A stretch of 64,000 bases of DNA from Thermoanaerobacterium xylanolyticum LX-11 (GCF_000189775.2 NC_015555.1:2243001-2307000), one strand, 5' to 3'. Positions 16,535 through 24,723 are shown, counted from the first letter of the stretch. The notes: generated by a model from the sequence alone, not told the origin. Translations and numbers: made by a program.

Positions 16535-16753
16535 ATCTATATTATATCACATTCTTTGAAAAAATAAACAAAAAAATAAAAGAGACAGAGATTTCGCATC
16601 AAAATTCCAGCAAAAAATTTATCTCTACAAGAATTTTTATATTTTACATCTAGTTGAATATATGGTAATAGTAAATCCATTTAGATGCTAAAAAAGTTGC
16701 ACTTTCCCCTTACCCCATGAATTTTAATAATGAATTCCCAGTTTTGTTTCAAA

Positions 16754-17212
16754 TTATGTCTTCACAAACAGTGGATTACTCCATCCAGTTTCTATGATAA
16801 ATATCTCATCTTTTATATCTTCAATAATATCTATTTGAAGCATATGCTTTTCCCTAAAAGTTCTTATACACCTGAAGAAATATAATTGCATCAAATTAAA
16901 TGCTATTATTATAAACATTAACACAGTTTCTACACCCTCAGGACTGTGCAGAAAACAGTGATTTAAGTGCCATTCTGTTTTTAATTGATGAAAAGCATTG
17001 TTTTCAATTTCCCATCTTTTATGTATTATTTTCCATAGAGTTTCTACTGAAGTAACTTTAGAGGTAGTTATTATCCATGATTCTTTTGTTTCTACTTTGC
17101 TTGAGCTATGTATCTCCTCTATAAATTTTATAAACCTTACTTCTATGTCGGAATTAGGCATTTGAAAATTGTCTTCGTCCCAGGCCTTTATTTTAATATA
17201 ATTGTTACTTTT
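16754..17212 (-). pseudogene. Transposase, C-terminal fragment (outer IS copy)
   Basis: Carries the catalytic Glu region (WEIENNAFHQLKTEWHLNHC) to the end (WSNPLFVKT). It differs from the inner copy at a few bases only (for example FLHS for FMHS, RTFREK for RNFREK). Separated from its N-terminal part by the inner IS. Confidence 0.9.
17204..17212. repeat. 9-bp target-site duplication, left copy
   Basis: GTTACTTTT directly left of the inner IS, repeated at 18822-18830 directly right of it. Lies within the transposase gene of the outer copy. Confidence 0.93.
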
Positions 17213-17380
17213 CAGAGATTTCGCATCAAAATTCCAGCAAAAAATTTATCTTTACAAGAATTTTTATATTTTACATCTAGTTGAATATATGGTAATAGTA
17301 AATCCATTTAGATGCTAAAAAAGTTATACTTTCCCCTTACCCCATGAATTTTAATAATGAATTTCCAGTTTTGTTTCAAA

Positions 17381-18634
17381 TTATGTCTTCACAAACAGTG
17401 GATTACTCCATCCAGTTTCTATGATAAATATCTCATCTTTTATATCTTCAATAATATCTATTTGAAGCATATGCTTTTCCCTAAAATTTCTTATACACCT
17501 GAAGAAATATAATTGCATCAAATTAAATGCTATTATTATAAACATTAACACAGTTTCTACACCCTCAGGACTGTGCATAAAACAGTGATTTAAGTGCCAT
17601 TCTGTTTTTAATTGATGAAAAGCATTGTTTTCAATTTCCCATCTTTTATGTATTATTTTCCATAAAGTTTCTACTGAAGTAACTTTAGAGGTAGTTATTA
17701 TCCATGATTCTTTTGTTTCTACTTTGCTTGAGCTATGTATCTCCTCTATAAATTTTATAAACCTTACTTCTATGTCGGAATTAGGCATTTGAAAATTGTC
17801 TTCGTCCCAGGCCTTTATTTTAATATAATTGTTACTTTTTTTCTTAACAGTCCATTCTTTATCTGCTTCTCGACACTTGAATAAACCAAGTGCATCCTTA
17901 ACTATATTAAGTCTTTCATCTTTAACCCTTACTACTGCATCCATCCCTATTGATAATACTTCTTTAATCCAAGTAGATTTGCAATATAATGCATCAGCTA
18001 CTATAATGTCTGCAAAATGATGAAATTCTTTATGCAATTTTCTAATTAGACGCTTGCCTGCTGTGATTTCTCCTTCGTCTTTATCTGAAGCATCTCTTTT
18101 TGGTTCAAGCATTTCCTGACCTATGATAAGATGTGGATCAGAACCTACAGATGCACATATTACTGACCTATGAAAGTAATGAGTAATCCCGTCCTTTTGG
18201 ACTCGTGTAAGACAATTATCACAGCACTTATTAGTGCTTTCAAATAACTCTACACCATCTATTGCAACAACTTTTAGTCCATCTATAGTTCCTTTTCTAA
18301 AAACCTTATTTTTTGTACTTGTCTTGATTATACTATTATTAAGTTCATTTAAGCCATCTAAATCAAAATTGCTTAAAACACGCCTAATAGTGTCAATACG
18401 AGGAATTTTAGTCTTTTTAGGTAATACTTTTTTAAATTTACCTTTTTTAAGCCAATGTTCCAACCTATTAAAACTCCTTATTTGAAGCATAAATCCAAAT
18501 AATACTACAAAGGTAACTGTTGAAATTTTTACTGAAGATTTTGCTCTTTTATCTTTTAGGGTATTGATTTTTTCTCCAAGATGGTATATCTTAGAGAAGT
18601 AAATAAGCATTTGTTTTAAATAACTTTTGTTCAT
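17381..18634 (-). CDS. IS4-superfamily DDE transposase (intact)
   Basis: About 417 residues. Catalytic residues can be placed: Asp in LKVVAIDGVELF, Asp in DIIVADALYC, Glu in HKRWEIENNAFHQLKTEW (the Y/W-x-x-E-N-x-F pattern of IS4-like DDE_Tnp_1 enzymes). A CCDNC cysteine group lies between. An N-terminal helical domain (YLKQMLIYFSKIYHLGEKI) probably binds the ends. ATG at 18634 is preferred because AAAGGATG is the only ribosome site; the longer frame to 18673 has none. That site is inside a strong inverted repeat (18641-18690), likely limiting translation from read-through transcripts. Confidence 0.93.
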   Translation of the reverse strand: MNKSYLKQMLIYFSKIYHLGEKINTLKDKRAKSSVKISTVTFVVLFGFMLQIRSFNRLEHWLKKGKFKKVLPKKTKIPRIDTIRRVLSNFDLDGLNELNNSIIKTSTKNKVFRKGTIDGLKVVAIDGVELFESTNKCCDNCLTRVQKDGITHYFHRSVICASVGSDPHLIIGQEMLEPKRDASDKDEGEITAGKRLIRKLHKEFHHFADIIVADALYCKSTWIKEVLSIGMDAVVRVKDERLNIVKDALGLFKCREADKEWTVKKKSNNYIKIKAWDEDNFQMPNSDIEVRFIKFIEEIHSSSKVETKESWIITTSKVTSVETLWKIIHKRWEIENNAFHQLKTEWHLNHCFMHSPEGVETVLMFIIIAFNLMQLYFFRCIRNFREKHMLQIDIIEDIKDEIFIIETGWSNPLFVKT

Positions 18635-18640
18635 TTTATC

Positions 18641-18690
18641 AGCATCCTTTCTATTTAGGTTTTCGCAAAACATATTATAGAAAGGATGCT
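18641..18690 (-). promoter_or_regulatory. Inverted repeat hiding the transposase ribosome-binding site
   Basis: AGCATCCTTTCTAT and ATAGAAAGGATGCT are perfectly complementary (14 bp) with a smaller GTTTT/AAAAC helix inside. The ribosome site AAAGGATG is in one arm. Present identically in the outer copy (about 19632-19681). Comparable structures protect IS10/IS50-type elements from activation by external transcription. Confidence 0.75.
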
Positions 18691-18821
18691 TTTATTTTGC
18701 AAATTTTTTTCTTTCAATTTCCAGTAAAAAACGGAAAATCACATATTTCTAGCTGCTCTTAGTTAAATTATATAAATCAACGTGTTTATCACTCTATAAT
18801 TTTTTAAATGCGAAATCTCTG

Positions 18822-18830
18822 GTTACTTTT
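18822..18830. repeat. 9-bp target-site duplication, right copy
   Basis: GTTACTTTT, pair of 17204-17212. Confidence 0.93.
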
Positions 18831-19625
18831 TTTCTTAACAGTCCATTCTTTATCTGCTTCTCGACACTTGAATAAACCAAGTGCATCCTTAACTATATTA
18901 AGTCTTTCATCTTTAACCCTTACTACTGCATCCATCCCTATTGATAATACTTCTTTAATCCAAGTAGATTTGCAATATAATGCATCAGCTACTATAATGT
19001 CTGCAAAATGATGAAATTCTTTATGCAATTTTCTAATTAGACGCTTGCCTGCTGTGATTTCTCCTTCGTCTTTATCTGAAGCATCTCTTTTTGGTTCAAG
19101 CATTTCCTGACCTATGATAAGATGTGGATCAGAACCTACAGATGCACATATTACTGACCTATGAAAGTAATGAGTAATCCCGTCCTTTTGGACTCGTGTA
19201 AGACAATTATCACAGCACTTATTAGTGCTTTCAAATAACTCTACACCATCTATTGCAACAACTTTTAGTCCATCTATAGTTCCTTTTCTAAAAACCTTAT
19301 TTTTTGTACTTGTCTTGATTATACTATTATTAAGTTCATTTAAGCCATCTAAATCAAAATTACTTAAAACACGCCTAATAGTGTCAATACGAGGAATTTT
19401 AGTCTTTTTAGGTAATACTTTTTTAAATTTACCTTTTTTAAGCCAATGTTCCAACCTATTAAAACTCCTTATTTGAAGCATAAATCCAAATAATACTACA
19501 AAGGTAACTGTTGAAATTTTTACTGAAGATTTTGCTCTTTTATCTTTTAGGGTATTGATTTTTTCTCCAAGATGGTATATCTTAGAGAAGTAAATAAGCA
19601 TTTGTTTTAAATAACTTTTGTTCAT
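18822..19625 (-). pseudogene. Transposase, N-terminal fragment (outer IS copy)
   Basis: Identical in protein to the first ~265 residues of the intact transposase, including both catalytic Asp residues. After VKKKSN it runs into the right end of the inner IS and stops. Lacks the catalytic Glu. Confidence 0.92.
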
Positions 19626-19812
19626 TTTATCAGCATCCTTTCTATTTAGGTTTTCGCAAAACATATTATAGAAAGGATGCTTTTATTTTGCAAATTTTTT
19701 TCTTTCAATTTCCAGTAAAAAACGGAAAATCACATATTTCTAGCTGCTCTTAGTTAAATTATATAAATCAACGTGTTTATCACTCTATAAATTTTTAAAT
19801 GCGAAATCTCTG

Positions 19813-20311
19813 AATGGGTATAGTTTTACAAGACACATTTATTTTTGCTGGCACAATATACGACAATATTAAATATGGAAAGCCTGACGCCACATATGAA
19901 GAAGTTATAGCAGCAGCTAAAGCAGTACATGCTGATGAATTTATAACTCAATTGAAAGATGGTTATTATACACAAGTTAATGAAAGAGGTTCAAGGTTGT
20001 CTGTAGGTCAAAGGCAGCTTATATCTTTCGCTCGCACATTGCTTAAAAATCCTGCAATAATAATACTGGATGAAGCTACGTCTAGTATAGATACACATAC
20101 AGAGATACTAGTTCAAATGGCATTGGAAGAGTTACTTAAAGGAAGAACTTCATTTGTAATAGCTCACAGACTTTCAACAATAAGAAATGCCGATAGAATC
20201 TTTGTAGTAGAAGATGGGAATATTGTTGAAGAAGGAACACATGAAGAACTAATGGCAAAGCATGGTAAATATTATGATCTTCAAGTTTCACAAATTAAAT
20301 TTGCGGTATAG
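19813..20311 (+). pseudogene. ABC exporter ATP-binding domain, 3' fragment
   Basis: The frame begins at the IS right end and encodes only the last ~165 residues of a fused ABC exporter: Q-loop (MGIVLQDTFIFAGTIYDNI), signature (RGSRLSVGQRQ), Walker B (AIIILDEATSSID), H-loop (FVIAHRLSTIRNADR). Membrane domain and Walker A are absent, and nothing like them is on the far side of the IS. It resembles the exporter at 61773-63557 over the same stretch (QMGIMLQDTFLFSDTIKENI). The ATG at 19814 is an internal Met, so a functional product is unlikely. Confidence 0.9.
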
Positions 20312-20332
20312 CGATTAGGACTTATTAATTAA

Positions 20333-20359
20333 GAAGATGCAGTTCAATGCTGCATCTTC
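20333..20359. terminator. Bidirectional terminator between ABC fragment and flgJ-like gene
   Basis: GAAGATGCAG / CTGCATCTTC, 10-bp stem, followed by T-rich sequence on the plus strand and AT-rich sequence on the minus strand. Confidence 0.8.
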
Positions 20360-20363
20360 TTTG

Positions 20364-20705
20364 TCATATCTTCTTTGACAATTGGTTGTACATTTCATCT
20401 GCCAATCCAAGCCCTGAGTTTTTCGCTATTTCCTGTGAATAATTGTCATACATCATTGTAGTAAATACATCTGTAGCAAAGTCATCACCAGTTAGCGGAT
20501 CCTTTGGTATAGTATTTCTCATCTCAGTAAGCATTTGATTTACAAATACGGCTTCCAAGTCGATACACGCTTCTTTCAACTTTTGCTTGTCCTTATTGTT
20601 TAAAGCATCTTGTATCGCCTTTTGAAAATCGCCGGTATTAGTGTTGACATTAAGCTGATTCACCTGATTTACTTCATTTATACTGCTTACAGGATCTATG
20701 TTCAT
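20364..20705 (-). CDS. FlgJ-type rod-binding protein (N-terminal domain only)
   Basis: 113 residues. Core (KEACIDLEAVFVNQMLTEMR, DDFATDVFTTMMYDNYSQEI, SGLGLADEMYNQL) is the FlgJ rod-binding domain; the muramidase domain of enteric FlgJ is absent, as usual in Firmicutes. It would cap or scaffold the flagellar rod in the periplasm-facing side of the wall. Last gene of the mbl-flgF-flgG-like run, 25 bp after flgG. Confidence 0.85.
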   Translation of the reverse strand: MNIDPVSSINEVNQVNQLNVNTNTGDFQKAIQDALNNKDKQKLKEACIDLEAVFVNQMLTEMRNTIPKDPLTGDDFATDVFTTMMYDNYSQEIAKNSGLGLADEMYNQLSKKI

Positions 20706-20730
20706 TTAAAACTTCCTCCAATTGTAAATA

Positions 20731-21531
20731 TTATCTCCTTAAATTGTTGGCAATGCTAAGCATATCATCTGCTGCTTGAATAGCCTTTGAATTTAGTTCA
20801 TAAGCCCTTTGAGCTGCTATCATGTTTACCATCTCATTTACCACTTGCACATTTGAAGTTTCTAAAAAGCCTTGACGGACGTTCCCCATTCTACCCTGAA
20901 AATCATCTCTTGTGCCAGGATCTCCAGATGCTGCTGTTGCCTCATAAAGGTTATCGCCTTTGTCCAAAAGTCCATCTGGATTTTGAAAATTGTAGATACC
21001 TAAAGTCGCTACATCCTGCTGTGTCCCATCAGAGTTTTTCACAGATATGACTCCCAGAGGTGATATGGATATATCCTTTTGGGTACTATCAAATGTTATA
21101 GGATTTCCTCCGTCGTCTAAAACAGGATAGCCATCAGCAGTAGTAAGTGTAGCAGTGTTTTGATCTACGCTTAACTTAAAGCTTCCATCTCTCGTGTAGT
21201 ACGTATTTCCATCAGGGCCTAACACTGCGAAAAATCCTTCTCCGTCTAACGCCACATCTAAAGGATTATCTGTCTCTTGCAGGCTTCCTTCGCTAAAGTC
21301 TTTGACAATGGCAGATGGCCTTACACCAACTCCCACCTGCATGTTTACAGGTTTCCCCTGTCCTCCATTTACGTCTTCAGTCTGAAGCGTCTGATATATA
21401 AGATCCTGAAATTCCGCCCTATCCCTCTTAAATGCAGTCGTATTTACATTTGCAAGATTATTTGAAATCACATCAACATTAAGCTGCTGGGCATTCATGC
21501 CTGATGCAGCAGACCACAATGCTCTTATCAC
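20731..21531 (-). CDS. flgG: Flagellar distal rod protein FlgG
   Basis: 266 residues, standard length. N-terminal MIRALWSAASGMNAQQLNVD, VISNNLANVNTTAFKRDRAEFQDLIYQ (in parts) and C-terminal NVQVVNEMVNMIAAQRAYELNSKAIQAADDML are the paired coiled-coil ends of rod/hook proteins; the middle has the FlgG beta region (GEGFFAVLGPDGNTYYTRDG). Corresponds by position to flhP of B. subtilis, which also lies behind mbl. Follows the FlgF-like gene by 15 bp. Confidence 0.9.
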   Translation of the reverse strand: MIRALWSAASGMNAQQLNVDVISNNLANVNTTAFKRDRAEFQDLIYQTLQTEDVNGGQGKPVNMQVGVGVRPSAIVKDFSEGSLQETDNPLDVALDGEGFFAVLGPDGNTYYTRDGSFKLSVDQNTATLTTADGYPVLDDGGNPITFDSTQKDISISPLGVISVKNSDGTQQDVATLGIYNFQNPDGLLDKGDNLYEATAASGDPGTRDDFQGRMGNVRQGFLETSNVQVVNEMVNMIAAQRAYELNSKAIQAADDMLSIANNLRR

Positions 21532-21546
21532 TTATACCACCTCTTT

Positions 21547-22293
21547 TTATACTTTTCCAACTTCGTTTACACTTTTATCAAGTGTTTCATCGAATGCAGA
21601 CACTGACTTTTGATTTGCCTCATAAGTCCTCATTGCGCTTATCATAGTCACCATCTCATCTACTGGATTTACGTTTGAACCCTCTAAATAACCCTGCTTT
21701 ACTTTTGAAGTCGCAGGTATAGCTTGTCCACCAGTTGTGAAAAACAGGTTGTTGCCTTCTTTTCTGAGTGTATTGTAATTTGCAAAATCCACTATGTTTA
21801 ACTTATCAACAACTTGCCCATTTACGCTTATGTTTCCAGACTCATCAACGGATATATCTCCGTTATTAAGCTGTATAGGGCCATTCTGCCCTAAAACGTA
21901 GTATCCATCTTTTGTCACAAGATACCCATTGTTGTTTAAAGTAAACGAACCATCTCTCGTGTACCTTACGCCACTTGGCGTGCTTACAGTAAAAAATCCT
22001 GAACCGTCTATGGCAAAATCCAGCTTCCCATCGGTCTTTTCAATGTCACCTTCAGAGAAATTGGTGTTAAACGTCTCAACTAAAACACCGTAATCCATAG
22101 TACCAATGTTGCCATTGTAGGGCACATTGTCGCCACCGTTTCTTGTAACCATATAATCAGGAAAAGCCATCGTCGTCACAGTGTCCTTTTTGTAGCCTGC
22201 GGTATTTACATTGGCGATGTTATTTGAAAGCACATCTACTATCTTCTGCTGTGCTATCATTCCTGATGATGCTGTGTACAAACCTCTTAGCAT
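21547..22293 (-). CDS. Flagellar rod protein, FlgF/FlgG type (FlhO-like)
   Basis: 248 residues. Same ends as FlgG (MLRGLYTASSGMIAQQKIVD, VLSNNIANVNTAGYKKD; SNVNPVDEMVTMISAMRTYEANQKSVSAFDETL in parts) with a different middle (MDYGVLVETFNTNFSEGDIEKT). Corresponds by position to B. subtilis flhO. Proximal rod role is assumed. Second gene after mbl, 12 bp spacing. Confidence 0.88.
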   Translation of the reverse strand: MLRGLYTASSGMIAQQKIVDVLSNNIANVNTAGYKKDTVTTMAFPDYMVTRNGGDNVPYNGNIGTMDYGVLVETFNTNFSEGDIEKTDGKLDFAIDGSGFFTVSTPSGVRYTRDGSFTLNNNGYLVTKDGYYVLGQNGPIQLNNGDISVDESGNISVNGQVVDKLNIVDFANYNTLRKEGNNLFFTTGGQAIPATSKVKQGYLEGSNVNPVDEMVTMISAMRTYEANQKSVSAFDETLDKSVNEVGKV

Positions 22294-22305
22294 ACAAACA
22301 CCTTC

Positions 22306-23334
22306 TCACTTGATTTTAAACGCATCAATGACAGTTTCGTGGTCTTCCATAAATGGCAAAGACTCTAATGCCTTTCCCGTACCTAAAGCCACACATGATA
22401 TTGGATCATTCGCCAGTACGACTGGCACATCCATCTTTTCCTCCAGCAATTTGTCAAGTCCATGCAGCAGCGAACCCCCACCAGTAAGCACTATACCTCT
22501 ATCGCATATGTCTGCTGCTAATTCTGGCGGAGTTTTTTCTAATACGCTGTGGACCAGATCGACGATATCAGCTAACGGCTCTTCCAGTGCTTCCGCAACC
22601 TCATCTGAGCTTATATCGAAACTTTTCGGAAGCCCCGATATAAGGCTTCTTCCCTTTACAGTCATATACTCTTCCTTGTCTTTTTTAAGAGCAGAACCTA
22701 TGTTTATCTTTATTTCCTCAGCAGTCCTATCACCTATGATGATATTGTACTTTTTCCTTATGTACTTTATTATAGCGCTGTCAAAATTATTTCCTGCAAC
22801 TTTAATGCTTTTAGACACCACTGCGTTACCTAAAGAAATGACAGCAACATCAGTGGTGCCTCCCCCAATATCTACTACCATATTGCCACACGGCTTCTCT
22901 ATGTCAAGACCTGCCCCTATAGCTGCAGCTATAGGTTCCTCAATCAAAAAAGCTCTTCTGGCACCTGCATGTACTGCAGCATCTATGACAGCCCTCTTTT
23001 GAACCTGTGTCACCTCACTGGGTATGCAGATCATTATTCTGGGCCTCATTATAATTCCCCCGCCGCAGGCCTTTTGAATAAAATATCTTAGCATTTTTTC
23101 GGTTATATCATAATCTGAAATCACTCCAGCACTCATTGGCCTGACAGCTATAATATCCCCCGGCGTCCTGCCTACCATTCTTTTTGCCTCATCGCCTATT
23201 GCAAGTACTTTGCCTGTATTTCTATCGATGGCCACAACAGATGGCTCGTTTAAGACGATCCCCTCATCCTTCATATAGACAAGTACAGATGCCGTGCCGA
23301 GGTCAATTCCAATATCTTTTGATAAAGCAAACAT
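22306..23334 (-). CDS. mbl: MreB-family rod-shape protein (Mbl)
   Basis: 342 residues. Actin-like motifs: phosphate-1 DIGIDLGTASVLVYMK, VVDIGGGTTDVAVIS (phosphate-2), GIVLTGGGSLLHGL (adenosine), plus VVAIDRNTGKVLAIGDEAKRMVGRTPG. Filament directing side-wall peptidoglycan synthesis at the inner membrane. The order spoIIID-mbl-rod genes is that of B. subtilis, which supports the Mbl name over MreB. Upstream are three Spo0A-box-like sites. Confidence 0.9.
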   Translation of the reverse strand: MFALSKDIGIDLGTASVLVYMKDEGIVLNEPSVVAIDRNTGKVLAIGDEAKRMVGRTPGDIIAVRPMSAGVISDYDITEKMLRYFIQKACGGGIIMRPRIMICIPSEVTQVQKRAVIDAAVHAGARRAFLIEEPIAAAIGAGLDIEKPCGNMVVDIGGGTTDVAVISLGNAVVSKSIKVAGNNFDSAIIKYIRKKYNIIIGDRTAEEIKINIGSALKKDKEEYMTVKGRSLISGLPKSFDISSDEVAEALEEPLADIVDLVHSVLEKTPPELAADICDRGIVLTGGGSLLHGLDKLLEEKMDVPVVLANDPISCVALGTGKALESLPFMEDHETVIDAFKIK

Positions 23335-23357
23335 CTAAACACACCTTTCTTCTGTTT

Positions 23358-23430
23358 TTCGACATTGTATTGGCATCCATATTCTTTATCGACACTTAAA
23401 AATAAATATTTAATAAATAAATTCGACAAA
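23358..23430. promoter_or_regulatory. Cluster of Spo0A-box-like sites upstream of mbl
   Basis: TTCGACAAA (23422-23430) is the exact reverse of consensus TTTGTCGAA. TTCGACATT (23358-23366) keeps the TGTCGAA core. ATCGACAC (about 23389-23396) has one core mismatch. All three face the same way within 75 bp. Confidence 0.5.
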
Positions 23431-23463
23431 TATTTCATAATTCCTCTTTTTAATATTAAATTT

Positions 23464-23715
23464 TTATTTTCCTGACTTGTACTTTATTTTAGTGGCATTG
23501 CCACCTCTTATATGTCTTTCAGCCTTATTTTTCTCCAATACTTCTTTGACTTCTTGGTAGAGCTTAGGGTTTATATTCTCAAGTCTTTCTGTTACATCTT
23601 TATGAACTGTGCTTTTGCTAACACCAAAAACTTTTGCAGCTTCTCTTACAGTCGATTTGTTCTTTATTATATATTTCCCTATCTCCAATGTCCTCTCTTC
23701 GATATAATCTTTCAA
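23464..23715 (-). CDS. spoIIID: Stage III sporulation transcriptional regulator SpoIIID
   Basis: 83 residues. Reads MKDYIEERTLEIGKYIIKNK, then the helix-turn-helix STVREAAKVFGVSKSTVHKD and a basic tail (ERHIRGGNATKIKYKSGK). It tunes the mother-cell sigma-E regulon. The start is TTG (23713-23715) with AAGGGGG eight bases upstream; the longer frame would cross the promoter. A sigma-E type promoter lies just upstream. mbl follows after 129 bp. Confidence 0.93.
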   Translation of the reverse strand: MKDYIEERTLEIGKYIIKNKSTVREAAKVFGVSKSTVHKDVTERLENINPKLYQEVKEVLEKNKAERHIRGGNATKIKYKSGK

Positions 23716-23730
23716 TACAAAAACCCCCTT

Positions 23731-23760
23731 AAGTATAGACCTTTCAATATATTTATATGC
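23731..23760 (-). promoter_or_regulatory. Sigma-E-like promoter of spoIIID
   Basis: Minus strand: GCATATA (23754-23760), 15 bp, CTATACTT (23731-23738), close to the sigma-E pattern KMATATT-N14/15-CATACAHT. Located 16 bp upstream of the TTG start. Confidence 0.5.
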
Positions 23761-23806
23761 GGGGATTGTATCAATAGAATAAAATGACAAGCTTCAACGC
23801 AAAAAA

Positions 23807-23829
23807 ATAACAGGGTTTTCCCCTGTTAT
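23807..23829 (-). terminator. Terminator of spoIIQ
   Basis: ATAACAGGG / CCCTGTTAT stem with seven U on the minus strand. Confidence 0.9.
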
Positions 23830-23849
23830 CCTGATAATAAACACACTGT

Positions 23850-24665
23850 TTATTTGCTGAAGTATTGCATGGGGTCTATATAATTTCCATCTTTTAGTAA
23901 CTCGAAGTGGACATGTGGATCTTCCGCAATTTCAAACTTAGCAGTATTTCCAACTTTTCCTATGACACTTCCTTGTTGTACTGCCTGTCCCACTTTCACA
24001 CTGACGTCATCCTCAAGATTGCTATAGCGAGTTATATACGAACCATTTTTTATCTCTACAGTGTTTCCAAGCCTACTATCGTTGTACACTTTTGTCACAA
24101 TACCGTTCATTGCTGCCACCACATCAGTGCCTAAATCCGCTTTTAAATCAACTCCTTTGTGGGTTGTCCATTCATCGAGAGTCTTTGAATATGTAAGCTT
24201 CGTCACAGCAAATTCCATTATCACATCTCCATTGACTGGTTTTATCAGCGATAACGTAGCATTGCTTTGACTCTTCGTATCCGCACTTGCTGTAGTGATG
24301 TTTGACATGGTATTTACAGCGTTATTTGATTGCGGCTTGTTCTCCACTGTCTTAGATGCTGTATTTGATACATTAGTTTTCGAGGACGATGATACATTGG
24401 TGGAATTTGTGTTTTCAACTTTCACCTTGTTTTCTTCTTTTGTCGTGCTATTATTCTTAGTAGTAGGGTACTCCGAAACAGTATTCTTTGTGCTGGAGTC
24501 TGTCTTCACAGTATTTTGCGTTGTACTAAGCTCTGCCATCTTCTTTAAGTTATTGTCTGTAACATAGACAGCAGTAACAGCTACGACAACTATGCACAAA
24601 AACAAAATTAAGTAGAATCCTTTTCTGTCAAAAAACCTTGCTAAATCGTCTCTATTTATCTTCAC
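23850..24665 (-). CDS. spoIIQ: Stage II sporulation protein Q, M23/LytM peptidase family
   Basis: 271 residues. One N-terminal membrane segment (about 16-36, GFYLILFLCIVVVAVTAVYV), a long Ser/Thr/Asn-rich linker (40-140), then a LytM domain. The metal ligands look intact: HKGVD (His, Asp) and PHVHFELL (His-x-His). B. subtilis SpoIIQ lacks part of this set, while clostridial SpoIIQ may keep it. In the family it sits in the forespore membrane and pairs with SpoIIIAH across the septum. GTG start (24665) with AGGAGGTG. Its promoter and a ribosome-site hairpin lie at 24675-24723. Followed by its own terminator. Confidence 0.92.
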   Translation of the reverse strand: MKINRDDLARFFDRKGFYLILFLCIVVVAVTAVYVTDNNLKKMAELSTTQNTVKTDSSTKNTVSEYPTTKNNSTTKEENKVKVENTNSTNVSSSSKTNVSNTASKTVENKPQSNNAVNTMSNITTASADTKSQSNATLSLIKPVNGDVIMEFAVTKLTYSKTLDEWTTHKGVDLKADLGTDVVAAMNGIVTKVYNDSRLGNTVEIKNGSYITRYSNLEDDVSVKVGQAVQQGSVIGKVGNTAKFEIAEDPHVHFELLKDGNYIDPMQYFSK

Positions 24666-24674
24666 AAAAATTCA

Positions 24675-24723
24675 CCTCCTTTTGGTATTTTAACCAATAT
24701 AATTTAATTTATACCAAAGGAGG
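24675..24723 (-). promoter_or_regulatory. Sigma-F-like promoter of spoIIQ inside an inverted repeat covering the ribosome site
   Basis: On the minus strand CCTCCTTTGGTAT (24711-24723) pairs with ATACCAAAAGGAGG (24675-24688) with one bulged A. The second arm contains the spoIIQ Shine-Dalgarno. A sigma-F type promoter overlaps: GTATA (24710-24714), 14 bp, GGTTAAAAT (24687-24695), fitting GYATA / GGNNANANT. Transcripts started here would lack the first arm; read-through from spoIID would have both. Confidence 0.6.

Larger units (their letters stand above)
17213..18821 (-). mobile_element. IS element (inner copy, complete, 1609 bp)
   Basis: Same 14-bp terminal inverted repeats (CAGAGATTTCGCAT at 17213, inverse ending 18821), one intact transposase, flanked by the 9-bp repeat GTTACTTTT. 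Nearly identical to the outer copy, so insertion was recent and the element is probably active. Confidence 0.95.
16586..19812 (-). mobile_element. IS element (outer copy, 1609 bp) interrupted by a second copy of itself
   Basis: Ends are CAGAGATTTCGCAT (16586) and its inverse ATGCGAAATCTCTG (ending 19812), perfect 14-bp terminal inverted repeats. Subtracting the inner element (1609 bp) and its 9-bp duplication from 3227 bp leaves exactly 1609 bp. Flanks of the outer copy (AAAAGAGA left, AATGGGTA right) show no target duplication; the right flank is the middle of an ABC-transporter gene whose 5' part is missing, so an adjacent deletion or recombination probably happened. DDE transposase of the IS4/DDE_Tnp_1 superfamily; exact IS family not assigned. 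Confidence 0.93.

Noticed and set aside
17381-19625. Two separate full transposase genes
   Set aside because: The second lacks the catalytic Glu region and runs into the inner IS end; its missing part is found at 16754-17212.
19814-20311. Functional small ATP-binding protein
   Set aside because: No Walker A and no ribosome site before the ATG, which is an internal Met of the exporter cut at the IS end.
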